From assembly GCA_902782655.1 (NCBI GenBank), contig CACZNY010000224.1, forward strand, positions 1 to 9,750: a stretch of DNA of 9,750 nt, read 5' to 3'. The notes beneath the pieces are model-generated. The model worked only from the letters and a program-made list of their open reading frames with translations, was not told where the DNA came from and did no database searches. Made by a program: the position numbers and the translations under genes. This document shows, piece by piece, positions 1 through 8,025 of the stretch (position 1 is its first letter; every line of letters starts with the position of its first letter). The DNA is from an uncultured Lachnospiraceae bacterium. Its GTDB lineage: Bacteria > Bacillota > Clostridia > Lachnospirales > Lachnospiraceae.

Positions 1-1
1 A

Positions 2-451
2 TTTGCGGCAATATTTCCTTTCTCCGAGGATGAGATCTCAATCAAAAAGTATACGTGCTGCAGAAAGAATGATTCGAAATATGAGATCCTTGTCATCGAT
101 CTTCCACCGGTCGGACTCAATGCTGAGTATGACAAAATCTATTATATATACGATGATACATTCACTGCTGCTTTTGGTGGGTTCCGTACGCTGGAAGAAA
201 CAGGCGGATCTGAGCTGGAAGGGATTTTCATATATAAAAATCAGTTAGAAGAAGTTTCTGCCGGTTTCACAGTCAGAGAGTATATACATGTTAATAAGTG
301 GGTTTATGAAAATACAGGAAACAATGCCAATATAGTATCTTCAAAGAGCAGCAGAGATGAACATGAAGACCTTTATAAAATCATGTGCGCTTTAATGAAT
401 GATACAGATCCGGGTAATTTTTCAATAAAAGCTGATGAAGATAGTATTTAA
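2..451 (+). CDS. 3' part of an unrecognised protein gene upstream of the STAND ATPase
   Basis: An open frame enters from the left edge and runs 149 codons to a TAA at 449-451; its start lies outside the window. The visible product is acidic and probably soluble, with a hydrophobic strand-like stretch (ILVIDLPPVG) near residue 30 of the visible part, followed by Tyr/Asp-rich sequence and a FGGFRTLEETGG segment. The tail is acidic and low in complexity. There is no signal peptide or membrane segment in the visible part, and I recognise no family. The stop lies 17 bp inside the next gene, so the two are probably translationally coupled and their products may act together. A competing frame at 3-248 is shorter, basic and serine-rich, and is taken as a shadow because only this frame reaches the downstream start in the usual overlapping manner. 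Confidence 0.7.
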   Translation, partial: FAAIFPFSEDEISIKKYTCCRKNDSKYEILVIDLPPVGLNAEYDKIYYIYDDTFTAAFGGFRTLEETGGSELEGIFIYKNQLEEVSAGFTVREYIHVNKWVYENTGNNANIVSSKSSRDEHEDLYKIMCALMNDTDPGNFSIKADEDSI

Positions 452-3400
452 TTATGATAAAAAAACTATCCGGATAATTGATGGAAGCTACGATAAGACA
501 TTCCATATAAAAGACTCGTTAACAAAGGTCGCAGTAGGAGCAATCTGGCCTCTTGTTATTCTCAACTATATGGTAGTAAATGGTCTTCCCTATGATGATA
601 GTACCGGTCTGGATCTGATAACCATTATTCCGGAGCTTGTCAGTGAGAAAAAAAGAGTTAAGGACTTTTCCGACACAATAAGCAAATCCGTTTCTTACCT
701 GAATAAAACGGTATTTGCGGATTTTGACTGTCTGATAATTGATGCGGTTCCAACTTCGGTTGAAAAAGAAGATGAAAATGGCAAAAGAGTAATAGAAAGC
801 TATTTGGTTTACTCTTTTACAGAAAAAATAAAGAATGTAAATAAAATCGAATGGGAAATACAGTCACAGAACCTTAATAGCCTGAGACAGTACGGAATCA
901 ATTCTGAATGGATAGGAGAGTACAACAGGTCATTAAGTGAAGAGGACAATGAAGAAAACGCAAAAAGCCAGGGCGATATTGCATATCGTGAATGGGAAAA
1001 AGACAGCGGCAGAGAGCGGTATGTGCACGGAAAAACCAAGCAGACAGTAATCTGGAATGGTGATTATATTGAGAGAATGGCTGTTAAGTTCAGCTCTGAG
1101 GTGATAAGGATCAATAACGAACTGCTTCCCGGCGGAGAATGCGGGGATGTGCAATTCGGCAGTCTGAAAGAATACATTCTTGATGAATACATAGATCAGA
1201 AGAAGAATAATAATTCCCGGACATTTGCCATCGTTGAAGGCGGAATGGGTGCCGGAAAAACATATAGTGCCAATAGCGTATGCATGGAACTGGTAAACAA
1301 TAAAAACGTTTCTTTTACCATTCCGGCATATGCTATTTATTCAGAAAACGGTACTAACTCATTGCTGACATATATATGCAGATATATGATTGGCGGAAAA
1401 AAAATGTATGATGACCAGAAACTCAGTATTCTGCTTGAGAAGGCAAAGCATGACGAAAATGATAAGCTGGTAATACTGATTGACTGCATAGATGAGGTAT
1501 ATCCCGGACTATATAAACGCCTGGCGGATGAGATAAATGAAATTGCCCGCATGGGGCATACTGAAAAAAAAGTAAATGGTAAGATCGTTGAAGGTAATGT
1601 GGTATACTTCATCCTCTTTACCCGAAACGCCGGAATATTTGTTAATAATAGCGGAATAATAGGTGAATCGACATACTTACAGAATTGTGCTTACATCAAA
1701 CTGAAGGAGCTTGATCTCAATAAAGTAACTCACAACAAAAAACTGAAAGATATCCTTGCAAAATTCCCTGAGCCGACAACGCCTCTTGTAGTAAGTTATT
1801 TCAACGAAATGGTGGAGCTGGATAAGGCTCTTAGGGACCATGAAAGAGAAACAAAAGCATTTGAACAGTATGGCGTGAACATCGACCTGAAGCGGATCCG
1901 CAATTACTATGATCTTTTCGATACCCGTACAAAGATGCTTTGTGCACATGCGGAATTTGATAACAATAATTCAGCATTCTTTACGGAAGTACTGCCATCG
2001 TTGGCATACAGGCTGCTGAAGAAAGATGAACGGAGATTTGGCGTTGATCTTATTGCATCTATTGATGATCCGGTATTTGAAGGGGTGACTGCAATAAGAC
2101 GCGCAATTATATTGGCCAATACAGGTATAGTCCGGGAAGCTGATGGCTACTTTGAGTTTTCACATATAGGTTATATGCAGTTTCTTGCAGCAAGGTATGC
2201 AGCTAATGTTTTTCTGGAAAATGAGTCTGTTAAAGCGAAGAAAAAAAGCATTGCACAAAAAAATGAAAATGAATCCATATTAAAAGATGCTATCAGCGAA
2301 ACATCGTTCTATCCGGATGAAAGCAATCACACCAGAACAGAAAAAATGAGGCTGATGCCATATTATTATTACTTTTTCATGGATATCATCAATCGCAGTA
2401 AACCCTGTGGGTTTGATGCTGATCTCTACAGACTTGGAACAAATATTGGCTACGAAGAGCAGTTTGACATCTGGGATGAAATAGAAAAACTCGAAGATAC
2501 GCTTATATCGCATTATAATGGACTGCTGCTGGCGGGAAAAAGTGAAAGGGAAAAGGCAGCAAAAAAGGAAAAAAATAAATATAAAAGTTGGAAGCTGATC
2601 AACTCAACAAATGCCCTGCTTTATACTATGATCTCTCAGCGTGAGGATGATGAAAACAGGTGGGAGCTGCTTGTACGGCTAAGAAAGGATCTGTATGTCA
2701 GCGCTGCTGCGGTAATGTTTGATATTTACTATTCTTTTGATAACGGGCCGGAGTATGAAAGCATAAGGGAAAGGTACGACATCATTAACGCCGAATTCTG
2801 CAAGGAATTGATGAATGGGCTGCTTAAAAAAATGAAAATGGAAAAGCCTGACTTCAAAGCATGGAAATATCCTATAGATCTTGCAGGCAGAATATACAGT
2901 AATATAGGAGCAGTCTATCAGGAGATGGCAAAATATGCATATAAAGCCAGTAATAAAGTGCAGTTTTTCGGTGCCAATAAAAAGCTGCTGGACAATGCGG
3001 TGCTGTTCCATAACATGTCAAGAGAGTATCGTTTGAAGGCCGTTGAATATCTGGATAAAGAAACAAGGAAAAAAGAGATCAGCCTGATAAGAAGTGACAT
3101 AACAATTGCCACGGATTTATATTATCTGGGCCGTTACGAAGAGGATCCTGAAAAATCAGCAGCGTATTTTGATCAGGCGGTTATGATATACTATGATGCT
3201 TTAAAGAGGCAGGGAATCAGGTATACAGACGCCAAAAGGTACAGACTCGATATGGACTTTCCGATCCAAAAGCCGGCAATGATCGAAGAAGAGCCGCATA
3301 TCGGGGCAGAACCTCATGTAATATGGTGGGGTATAGGCAGATGTCAGTATATGAAATACAAAAGGGTAATAAATATAAACAGTAAAAGGGAATATGCAGA

Positions 3401-3716
3401 AAACCTTGCAGAAGAGCAATTTGAATCATTAAGAGCCGCATATTTGTTTTTGCTGGAAGAATGCGTAGATAATTATGTGAACAGGAAGCTTGACCCTATA
3501 AAAGCAGGAATGAATGCTTCATCGATCGATGATATCTGGGAGGATACCCGCAAAAAATATATTGACAGCTATTCAGACCTGCCGGTACAGAAAAAGGAAG
3601 AGAGCAGACAGTTGATTAGAAGGATCCTGGAACTATACACAGAATTACATAAAAGAAGCGGAATCAAAGGAATAGAAGAAATAGGAGGGGAGCTGAGTAT
3701 TGCTTATAGCTTTTAA
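435..3716 (+). CDS. large STAND/NACHT-like P-loop ATPase with unknown N-terminal domain and helical-repeat C-terminus
   Basis: The product has 1093 residues. Visible motifs are Walker A GGMGAGKT at residues 269-276, Walker B LVILIDCIDE at 345-354, a sensor-like strand ending LFTRN at 394-398, and FEFSHIGYMQFLAARYA from 573. The last resembles the F-x-H...F-x-x-(Y/F)-LAA motif that follows the winged helix in NACHT-type STAND proteins. STAND ATPases are known as ligand-triggered, ATP-dependent oligomerising switches in signalling and anti-phage defence. Residues 1-260 carry no domain I recognise; residues about 36-50 are hydrophobic but too weak to call a membrane helix. The C-terminal part (about 600-1093) is helical, Lys/Glu/Tyr-rich and contains TPR-like stretches near 817-850 and 898-925, a likely ligand-sensing region. 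The ATG at 435 is fixed by an in-frame TAA at 426-428. No strong ribosome binding site precedes it, so coupling to the overlapping upstream gene is likely. The ATPase call is firm; the exact clade and the ligand are unknown. Confidence 0.88.
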   Translation: MKIVFNYDKKTIRIIDGSYDKTFHIKDSLTKVAVGAIWPLVILNYMVVNGLPYDDSTGLDLITIIPELVSEKKRVKDFSDTISKSVSYLNKTVFADFDCLIIDAVPTSVEKEDENGKRVIESYLVYSFTEKIKNVNKIEWEIQSQNLNSLRQYGINSEWIGEYNRSLSEEDNEENAKSQGDIAYREWEKDSGRERYVHGKTKQTVIWNGDYIERMAVKFSSEVIRINNELLPGGECGDVQFGSLKEYILDEYIDQKKNNNSRTFAIVEGGMGAGKTYSANSVCMELVNNKNVSFTIPAYAIYSENGTNSLLTYICRYMIGGKKMYDDQKLSILLEKAKHDENDKLVILIDCIDEVYPGLYKRLADEINEIARMGHTEKKVNGKIVEGNVVYFILFTRNAGIFVNNSGIIGESTYLQNCAYIKLKELDLNKVTHNKKLKDILAKFPEPTTPLVVSYFNEMVELDKALRDHERETKAFEQYGVNIDLKRIRNYYDLFDTRTKMLCAHAEFDNNNSAFFTEVLPSLAYRLLKKDERRFGVDLIASIDDPVFEGVTAIRRAIILANTGIVREADGYFEFSHIGYMQFLAARYAANVFLENESVKAKKKSIAQKNENESILKDAISETSFYPDESNHTRTEKMRLMPYYYYFFMDIINRSKPCGFDADLYRLGTNIGYEEQFDIWDEIEKLEDTLISHYNGLLLAGKSEREKAAKKEKNKYKSWKLINSTNALLYTMISQREDDENRWELLVRLRKDLYVSAAAVMFDIYYSFDNGPEYESIRERYDIINAEFCKELMNGLLKKMKMEKPDFKAWKYPIDLAGRIYSNIGAVYQEMAKYAYKASNKVQFFGANKKLLDNAVLFHNMSREYRLKAVEYLDKETRKKEISLIRSDITIATDLYYLGRYEEDPEKSAAYFDQAVMIYYDALKRQGIRYTDAKRYRLDMDFPIQKPAMIEEEPHIGAEPHVIWWGIGRCQYMKYKRVININSKREYAENLAEEQFESLRAAYLFLLEECVDNYVNRKLDPIKAGMNASSIDDIWEDTRKKYIDSYSDLPVQKKEESRQLIRRILELYTELHKRSGIKGIEEIGGELSIAYSF

Positions 3717-3757
3717 GACTATTATGCAGAAAACGGAAATAGCAGGATAAGAACCGG

Positions 3758-3790
3758 AGACCGTGTCTTTCAGAAGACAAGGTCTTTTTA
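3758..3790 (+). terminator. intrinsic terminator after the ATPase gene
   Basis: A 12-position stem (3758-3769 against 3774-3785) has one G-A mismatch at 3763/3780. It closes a TCAG tetraloop and is followed by a T run at 3785-3789. It lies 41 bp after the ATPase stop and separates the two gene groups. This is a textbook Rho-independent terminator read directly from the sequence; its efficiency is not known. Confidence 0.85.
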
Positions 3791-3809
3791 TTTGCCCCTG
3801 AATGCCCCC

Positions 3810-3837
3810 TTTGCAGTTTAGCACCGGAGCTTAGAAT
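3810..3837 (+). promoter_or_regulatory. possible weak sigma-A-type promoter for the second gene group
   Basis: A TTTGCA (3810-3815) and a TAGAAT (3832-3837, one mismatch to TATAAT) are separated by 16 bp. They sit between the terminator and the first small gene, where a promoter is expected. The -35 match is poor, so this is a candidate only. I see no clear operator or riboswitch in 3791-3884. Confidence 0.25.
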
Positions 3838-3872
3838 ATAAATGAAAAACTATCACTGTAAATCAAGGATAT

Positions 3873-3877
3873 AGGAG
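3873..3877 (+). promoter_or_regulatory. ribosome binding site supporting the 59-residue gene
   Basis: AGGAG lies 7 nt before the ATG at 3885. This strong site is the main evidence that the very short membrane-protein frame is translated. Confidence 0.7.
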
Positions 3878-3884
3878 TGTAGAG

Positions 3885-4064
3885 ATGTTCTTAGCTATAA
3901 TTTTTGCTGTAATAGTGATGATATCTGTATCAATTGCTTCTCCGTTTTTAAAACTGGGGTGGGCAATACTAAAGAGGCTGCTCTCGATTGGATTCAGAGT
4001 ATTCATAATACTGGGCATGGGAACAATGATTATTGTGGCTATGATTGTTGAGAACTGTCCTTAA
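3885..4064 (+). CDS. 59-residue small membrane protein
   Basis: The frame starts at ATG 3885 behind AGGAG and ends with TAA at 4062-4064. The product begins MFLAIIFAVIVMISVS and has two hydrophobic segments, roughly residues 2-19 and 36-55. A basic amphipathic turn containing KLGWAILKR separates them, so the protein would form a helical hairpin in the membrane. There is no cleavable signal peptide, no lipobox and no family I recognise. It opens the second gene group, 47 bp ahead of a polytopic membrane protein, so it may be a small accessory subunit of that protein. A holin-like or toxin-like role is possible for such a peptide, but nothing specific supports it. Confidence 0.68.
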   Translation: MFLAIIFAVIVMISVSIASPFLKLGWAILKRLLSIGFRVFIILGMGTMIIVAMIVENCP

Positions 4065-4099
4065 CTTATCAAATTCAATGAAGTTCAACTTTTTTTAAT

Positions 4100-4103
4100 G
4101 GAG
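4100..4103 (+). promoter_or_regulatory. ribosome binding site that decides the start of the polytopic membrane protein
   Basis: GGAG ends at 4103, giving 8 nt of spacing to ATG 4112. The longer GTG start at 4103 would overlap this site, and ATG 4106 would be only 2 nt away. ATG 4112 is therefore preferred. Confidence 0.65.
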
Positions 4104-4111
4104 TGATGAAG

Positions 4112-5335
4112 ATGAATATGCTTATAAATAAACACATGAATAATATGAGAAGAATAATGCCTGTTCTGATAGCTGCAGCCGGATTATCGATATCTCTTTA
4201 CGCAGGGAAATATGCAGCGATAATCCCGGAGAAAAAGCTGGTAATTGCCTATTCTGCCGGATGGAGCTGTCTGCTTTTAAAAGAAATTATAACCCTCTTA
4301 ATTAAGGACAGGGAAATCACGCACAGATCCTATGAACTTCAGCGGCTTGAGTCAATGATTGCAGTTCTGGTGCTGTATTGTTTAGCTGCGTTTCCTTTTG
4401 TAACGAACCGGAATACTGTTTTCATCAGCGGAATGAAGACAAGTATCATAGTATGTCTGTTATGCATGATTTCAGTTGTATTTCTGGCATTGGGGGATAT
4501 TGATTCGGCAAGATTGCTCTTGATCGGTATCCCGCTGATGAGTATCTATGAAGTTCTGTTCTGTCCGGGTATCAGTTGGGATCCTCTGAAATGCAGTTAT
4601 GATATCTTCAGGATCCTATATATGTCAGAATTGATCATTCCGGCTTATATCATATCTCTTTTACCGTATGGGGCAGTTAGTTCTTTATTCCCTGTTAACA
4701 GATGGCAGAATCACCTGGACGGGATAATTAATGACCATGAATACATGAGCTCAAAGTATTATATGCGCCGGATAAGACTGGCACAGGTACTTCTATGTGC
4801 GGGCTCAGCACTGATCGTTATCCGATATACAGGTCATATGCCTTTAGCTTATTTAAATATAATAATAAGCATAGTCTACGTAGCAGCTGCCAGTGCTCTT
4901 ATCAGATGTAAGACTTATAACAGATTTGCAGTTGCACTGCCTGTTTTTGCAGAAATTGTCTATGATCTTCAGAGCAATGATCTGATTGAGGAAAGTGATT
5001 ACTTCTACTTGTATATCGCTTTAGGATGTATGGCACTCTTTGCTGCACTCAGAGGGAAAAGAAAGATATTTGTTTTCTCAAAGTGCACCGACTTATTTGT
5101 GCTGACGATAGATATCATGGTCAGCTCTGCTGGCTCGAGGGGATATATTATGTCAGATAGTACAATGATGCCTGCGCTATATGGTTCGGAACTTATGCTC
5201 TGCATTACTATTCTTTTATTCGGTATCTGCGGGCCATGGAGTGAAAGAATACTGGATGACCTGGCAGCATACTTGTTTTTGCCTGATGAGTATGATGAAG
5301 ATTCCTGCGAAATACATGGGTTGAGAACCAGGTAA
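4112..5335 (+). CDS. polytopic integral membrane protein of unknown function
   Basis: The product is 407 residues from the preferred ATG and has about ten hydrophobic segments. Clear ones lie near residues 15-37, 43-64, 82-98, 110-127 and 133-150, with further ones in the middle and a last one near 356-376. The C-terminal tail of about 30 residues is acidic (LPDEYDEDSCE) and probably cytoplasmic by the length and charge pattern. I recognise no transporter, O-antigen, rhomboid or kinase signature and no conserved catalytic motif. Cysteines are scattered through several helices. It follows the small two-helix protein and precedes, by 11 bp, the DUF1292-like gene. It could be the membrane anchor, sensor or channel of the system encoded downstream; this is inferred from position only. 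Confidence 0.85.
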   Translation: MNMLINKHMNNMRRIMPVLIAAAGLSISLYAGKYAAIIPEKKLVIAYSAGWSCLLLKEIITLLIKDREITHRSYELQRLESMIAVLVLYCLAAFPFVTNRNTVFISGMKTSIIVCLLCMISVVFLALGDIDSARLLLIGIPLMSIYEVLFCPGISWDPLKCSYDIFRILYMSELIIPAYIISLLPYGAVSSLFPVNRWQNHLDGIINDHEYMSSKYYMRRIRLAQVLLCAGSALIVIRYTGHMPLAYLNIIISIVYVAAASALIRCKTYNRFAVALPVFAEIVYDLQSNDLIEESDYFYLYIALGCMALFAALRGKRKIFVFSKCTDLFVLTIDIMVSSAGSRGYIMSDSTMMPALYGSELMLCITILLFGICGPWSERILDDLAAYLFLPDEYDEDSCEIHGLRTR

Positions 5336-5346
5336 AGGGGGGAGAA

Positions 5347-5631
5347 ATGTGTAGTGGCATTAATGAAAATGATCTGGTTACCTTCTCAGACGGTCTGAAG
5401 GTTCTGATAATGGAAAAATATCATTATGACAATGATGAATATTTGCTGGTCAAGCAGGTTAATTCTGCAGAAACAATAACAATAGGAAAGTCCTTTTTCT
5501 TAAAAGTCATCAGTTCCGAAGAAGGGGTTGAATGCGAGTATGTTAAGGATGATGAATTGATATACTCACTTATGGATCAAATGAGAAGGAGGAGTACGGA
5601 CCGTGATAACATACATGAAGGGAGATTGTAA
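5347..5631 (+). CDS. 94-residue DUF1292-like small acidic protein
   Basis: The start at ATG 5347 follows a strong GGGGGGAGA ribosome binding site only 11 bp after the previous stop. The sequence reads FSDGLKVLIMEKYHYDNDEY in its first half, then a strand-rich core and EYVKDDELIYSLMDQ near the end. This beta-rich pattern, ending in an acidic helix, resembles DUF1292 proteins, which are small Firmicutes proteins of unknown function. The match is by pattern only, and the last 15 residues are a basic and polar extension. The stop overlaps the next start as TAATG, so the two are translationally coupled. Confidence 0.72.
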   Translation: MCSGINENDLVTFSDGLKVLIMEKYHYDNDEYLLVKQVNSAETITIGKSFFLKVISSEEGVECEYVKDDELIYSLMDQMRRRSTDRDNIHEGRL

Positions 5632-6815
5632 TGATTTCAGATATGGAGTTCATAGTAAAGCCGGCATATGCCATAGAACGCGAATTTGATGATAATTGTG
5701 CATATGTAATAGTCAGCAGCAGTGATAAATACGATACACTTGCAGAGAACGCTAATGTACTTGTGCTTCATTTTGCTGATACCGAAGACGAAAAAAAATC
5801 AGATGCTGTTACTGAGTATGATGTGAAAGCTATTATTGATTTTCTTGATCATTCAAGCAGTTCATATGCATGCATATCATGTGATGAGGGAATCTCAAGG
5901 TCACCGGCCATTGCCGCAGGCCTGCTGAAATGCACAGGCCGCGATGACAGTTACATATGGGAATCGTACAAGGAGTATTGCCCTAATGTTCTGGTTTATA
6001 AAACTGTTTTACGGTTTTTCTATCCCGGCAGCAGGGTTGAAAATGAGCTCAGAAATATAGAAAGACGATCTCCGGAAGAGTACAGGTATTTCAGAAGGAA
6101 TGGCAGGGATCAGGGATATGATAAGATCATATACAGGGAAGTGTGTGGATATCAGATCTGCTATGGTTTCATTTACGGCGAAAAAAGGAATGCTGTGCTG
6201 TTTGTAAAAGTGGGGAGAGACGGAACTGTTTTCGGATATCACAATAAGTATCTTAATATGGCGAGCTACATTGCAGAAAAGCATGGTATAACGGTGGTCG
6301 TGTCGTCCAACCCATTCTGTTCATATAAGTGGAAGGATCCACTGGACGATGCGGTCAGGATGCTGTGTGAATACTTTGAGGAACAGCAGATCGATAGAAT
6401 AAAAAGAAAGGTATTATACTATGGACACTCTGACGGTGCGTCAATGACCGCAGCGTATGGAAAGGACTATGGGATCTTTGATGCATTCCTGCTAAGCAAT
6501 CTTCCGTTGCCCGCAATCGGGGAAGAGGACGATGACCGAGATGCATACAGCGAAGCGATAAAAATAATGCTTAATATGACTGGGATCAATGACAGCAAAC
6601 GGCTGATACTTGTGTATGGTGAAAATGACACAGGATGCAAGACATATGAGCATATAATGGCAAGTCTGTCAGCGGATTATGGACAGACTTTTGAGGTTCA
6701 TGTAATAAAAAATGAAGAACACAGCATTTCTGAGCCAGTTGTAAAGATTCTTCCGGAACTGTTCTTTGATGAGAATGTATTAATAGATAAAGGGCTGGAA
6801 AGATATGCAGAATAA
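5631..6815 (+). CDS. dual-specificity phosphatase-like domain fused to an alpha/beta-hydrolase-like domain
   Basis: The product has 394 residues. Residues about 5-130 resemble bacterial dual-specificity or tyrosine phosphatase-like proteins. The P-loop SCDEGISRSPA contains the C-x5-R signature (C84, R90), which would form the phosphocysteine intermediate and bind phosphate. It is followed by a PNVLVYKTVLRFF helix typical of this family. Residues about 165-390 look like an alpha/beta hydrolase: nucleophile elbow GHSDGA with S267, a candidate acid D333 after the strand LILVYGEND, and H364 in NEEHSISE, all in the expected order. Both active sites appear intact. The phosphatase would act on phosphoproteins or small phosphates, and the hydrolase on an unknown ester or amide. 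There is no signal peptide, so it is probably cytoplasmic. An AAGGGAGA site (5618-5625) precedes the start, which overlaps the previous stop by 1 bp. The hydrolase assignment is by motif only. Confidence 0.8.
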   Translation: MISDMEFIVKPAYAIEREFDDNCAYVIVSSSDKYDTLAENANVLVLHFADTEDEKKSDAVTEYDVKAIIDFLDHSSSSYACISCDEGISRSPAIAAGLLKCTGRDDSYIWESYKEYCPNVLVYKTVLRFFYPGSRVENELRNIERRSPEEYRYFRRNGRDQGYDKIIYREVCGYQICYGFIYGEKRNAVLFVKVGRDGTVFGYHNKYLNMASYIAEKHGITVVVSSNPFCSYKWKDPLDDAVRMLCEYFEEQQIDRIKRKVLYYGHSDGASMTAAYGKDYGIFDAFLLSNLPLPAIGEEDDDRDAYSEAIKIMLNMTGINDSKRLILVYGENDTGCKTYEHIMASLSADYGQTFEVHVIKNEEHSISEPVVKILPELFFDENVLIDKGLERYAE

Positions 6816-6850
6816 TATGAAATGAGTGAATCATCCGGTTTTGATGACAG

Positions 6851-6856
6851 AAAGGA
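6851..6856 (+). promoter_or_regulatory. ribosome binding site that decides the start at 6865
   Basis: AAAGGA lies 8 nt before ATG 6865. The longer in-frame GTG at 6826 has no such site, so the shorter start is preferred. Confidence 0.6.
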
Positions 6857-6864
6857 CACATCAT

Positions 6865-8001
6865 ATGAAGGAAGTGAGAATTGAAAACATGCATCTGTCT
6901 GACACTATTGAAGAATTAGTGCTTGAGAAGAGTGAACGCGATAAGCTGCTTGGGAAGAAGGACTTGTTCGAGGAATTCGCAAAGCTCAGAAGAATACCTG
7001 ATAAATGCTGCAAAATAACAGACTCGTATGAACAGATCACACTCAGTTTTGCCATGAAAAGCGATCTGAGAGATGATCTGTCACAACAATTTTCATTGTT
7101 ATACCACGCATCAGGGTTCTGCGCACTTGAAGTGGAGTTCAAAACCCCAAGGCTGATGTCATTTAAAGGTGAGAAAGAGAATGCTTTTAAATATGATGAA
7201 ATTGCCCGTGAATACAGCACAAAAGATGTTGTGATCACAAAGTCTGATCTGCCAAAAGGTTCCGATTCTGTAATATGGAATGCAGTCATCGGTCTTGAAG
7301 AAGCGGAGTTGGACGCAGGTATTGTATCAGATGCACTGGAAAAACTTCGTTCGGCAGCCTCGGATTTTACGAGAGTAATGGAAATCGAGTTCTGGAACGC
7401 TTTTAATAAATCTCAGGTATCATCATTCACAACAGACCCTGACAATTTTCTGCCGGATTTTTCCGCAGACTATGAAGTGTATGAAGAAGATACATTCCTG
7501 GGAACACGGGCGTTCGTGAACGTTGATACGGATTTTTCAACCAGGGAAATCATTTTAGAAAAGCATCGTGACTATGTTGCAGTGGAATGTGTTGAGAATA
7601 TTGAGTTTAATGATAAACCAAAGAAGCACACATATATATTTGAACCGGATGCTGCAGACGGATTCGTAATAAAAGAGCGATTCTTTATTGATGATGAAGA
7701 AGAAGACCATATAGCAGGTGAGATCAGCAGGGTATCTGACAATGCACTCTGCTGCTGTCTTACAGGAAGTCTCTGCAAAAATATTGTGGAAGAGAGTGTT
7801 ATCATAGTATCGTACGACAGTGATGCGATAAGAGCATTTCTCAGCCCAGATATGCTGATAGCTACTATTGAAAAAACAGAAGAAAAAGTATCATTTGAGA
7901 AAAATAACTCTGTGTATGCAGTACATACAGAACAGTTTTTTACCGGGTATATGAGTCTGATAACTGCACTTCCGTATCTGAACTTTTCTTCTGCAGAATA
8001 A
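6865..8001 (+). CDS. hypothetical acidic protein, 378 residues
   Basis: I do not recognise this family. The product is soluble, acidic and without membrane segments or a signal peptide. The first 60 residues are charged and helical. The middle contains SVIWNAVIGLEEAELDAG and a VMEIEFWNAFNKS helix. The second half is strand-rich (FVNVDTDFSTREIILEK, YVAVECVENIEF) with an acidic patch FIDDEEEDH, a CCCLTG triple cysteine and the segment SVIIVSYDSDAI. No catalytic signature stands out. It lies 49 bp after the phosphatase-hydrolase gene and 24 bp before another unknown gene, so co-expression is likely. It could be a substrate, scaffold or partner protein of the enzymes around it. The shorter ATG is chosen because of its ribosome binding site; a GTG at 6826 would add 13 residues. 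Confidence 0.82.
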   Translation: MKEVRIENMHLSDTIEELVLEKSERDKLLGKKDLFEEFAKLRRIPDKCCKITDSYEQITLSFAMKSDLRDDLSQQFSLLYHASGFCALEVEFKTPRLMSFKGEKENAFKYDEIAREYSTKDVVITKSDLPKGSDSVIWNAVIGLEEAELDAGIVSDALEKLRSAASDFTRVMEIEFWNAFNKSQVSSFTTDPDNFLPDFSADYEVYEEDTFLGTRAFVNVDTDFSTREIILEKHRDYVAVECVENIEFNDKPKKHTYIFEPDAADGFVIKERFFIDDEEEDHIAGEISRVSDNALCCCLTGSLCKNIVEESVIIVSYDSDAIRAFLSPDMLIATIEKTEEKVSFEKNNSVYAVHTEQFFTGYMSLITALPYLNFSSAE

Positions 8002-8025
8002 TACAGCTCAAAGCGAGGAAACAAA

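Noticed and set aside
3..248. An 81-codon + strand frame opening with TTG
   Set aside because: It lies entirely under the longer open frame 2-451, is basic and serine-rich, and ends in mid-gene; it is best seen as a shadow.
4047..4096. Possible terminator or attenuator between the small membrane gene and the polytopic gene (GTTG/CAAC and AACT/AGTT pairing, then seven Ts)
   Set aside because: The stem is only 4+4 bp with a 2-nt bulge and a loop of about 25 nt, too weak to call despite the T run.
4103..4111. Longer GTG start for the polytopic membrane protein
   Set aside because: The GTG overlaps the only good ribosome binding site; ATG 4112 has correct spacing.
6826..6864. Longer GTG start for the 378-residue protein
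   Set aside because: No ribosome binding site precedes it, whereas AAAGGA precedes ATG 6865 with 8 nt spacing.
6861..7289. A 142-codon frame on the - strand
   Set aside because: It is antisense to a well-supported gene, and its serine/leucine-rich composition is what the reverse complement of Glu/Lys/Asp-rich coding gives.
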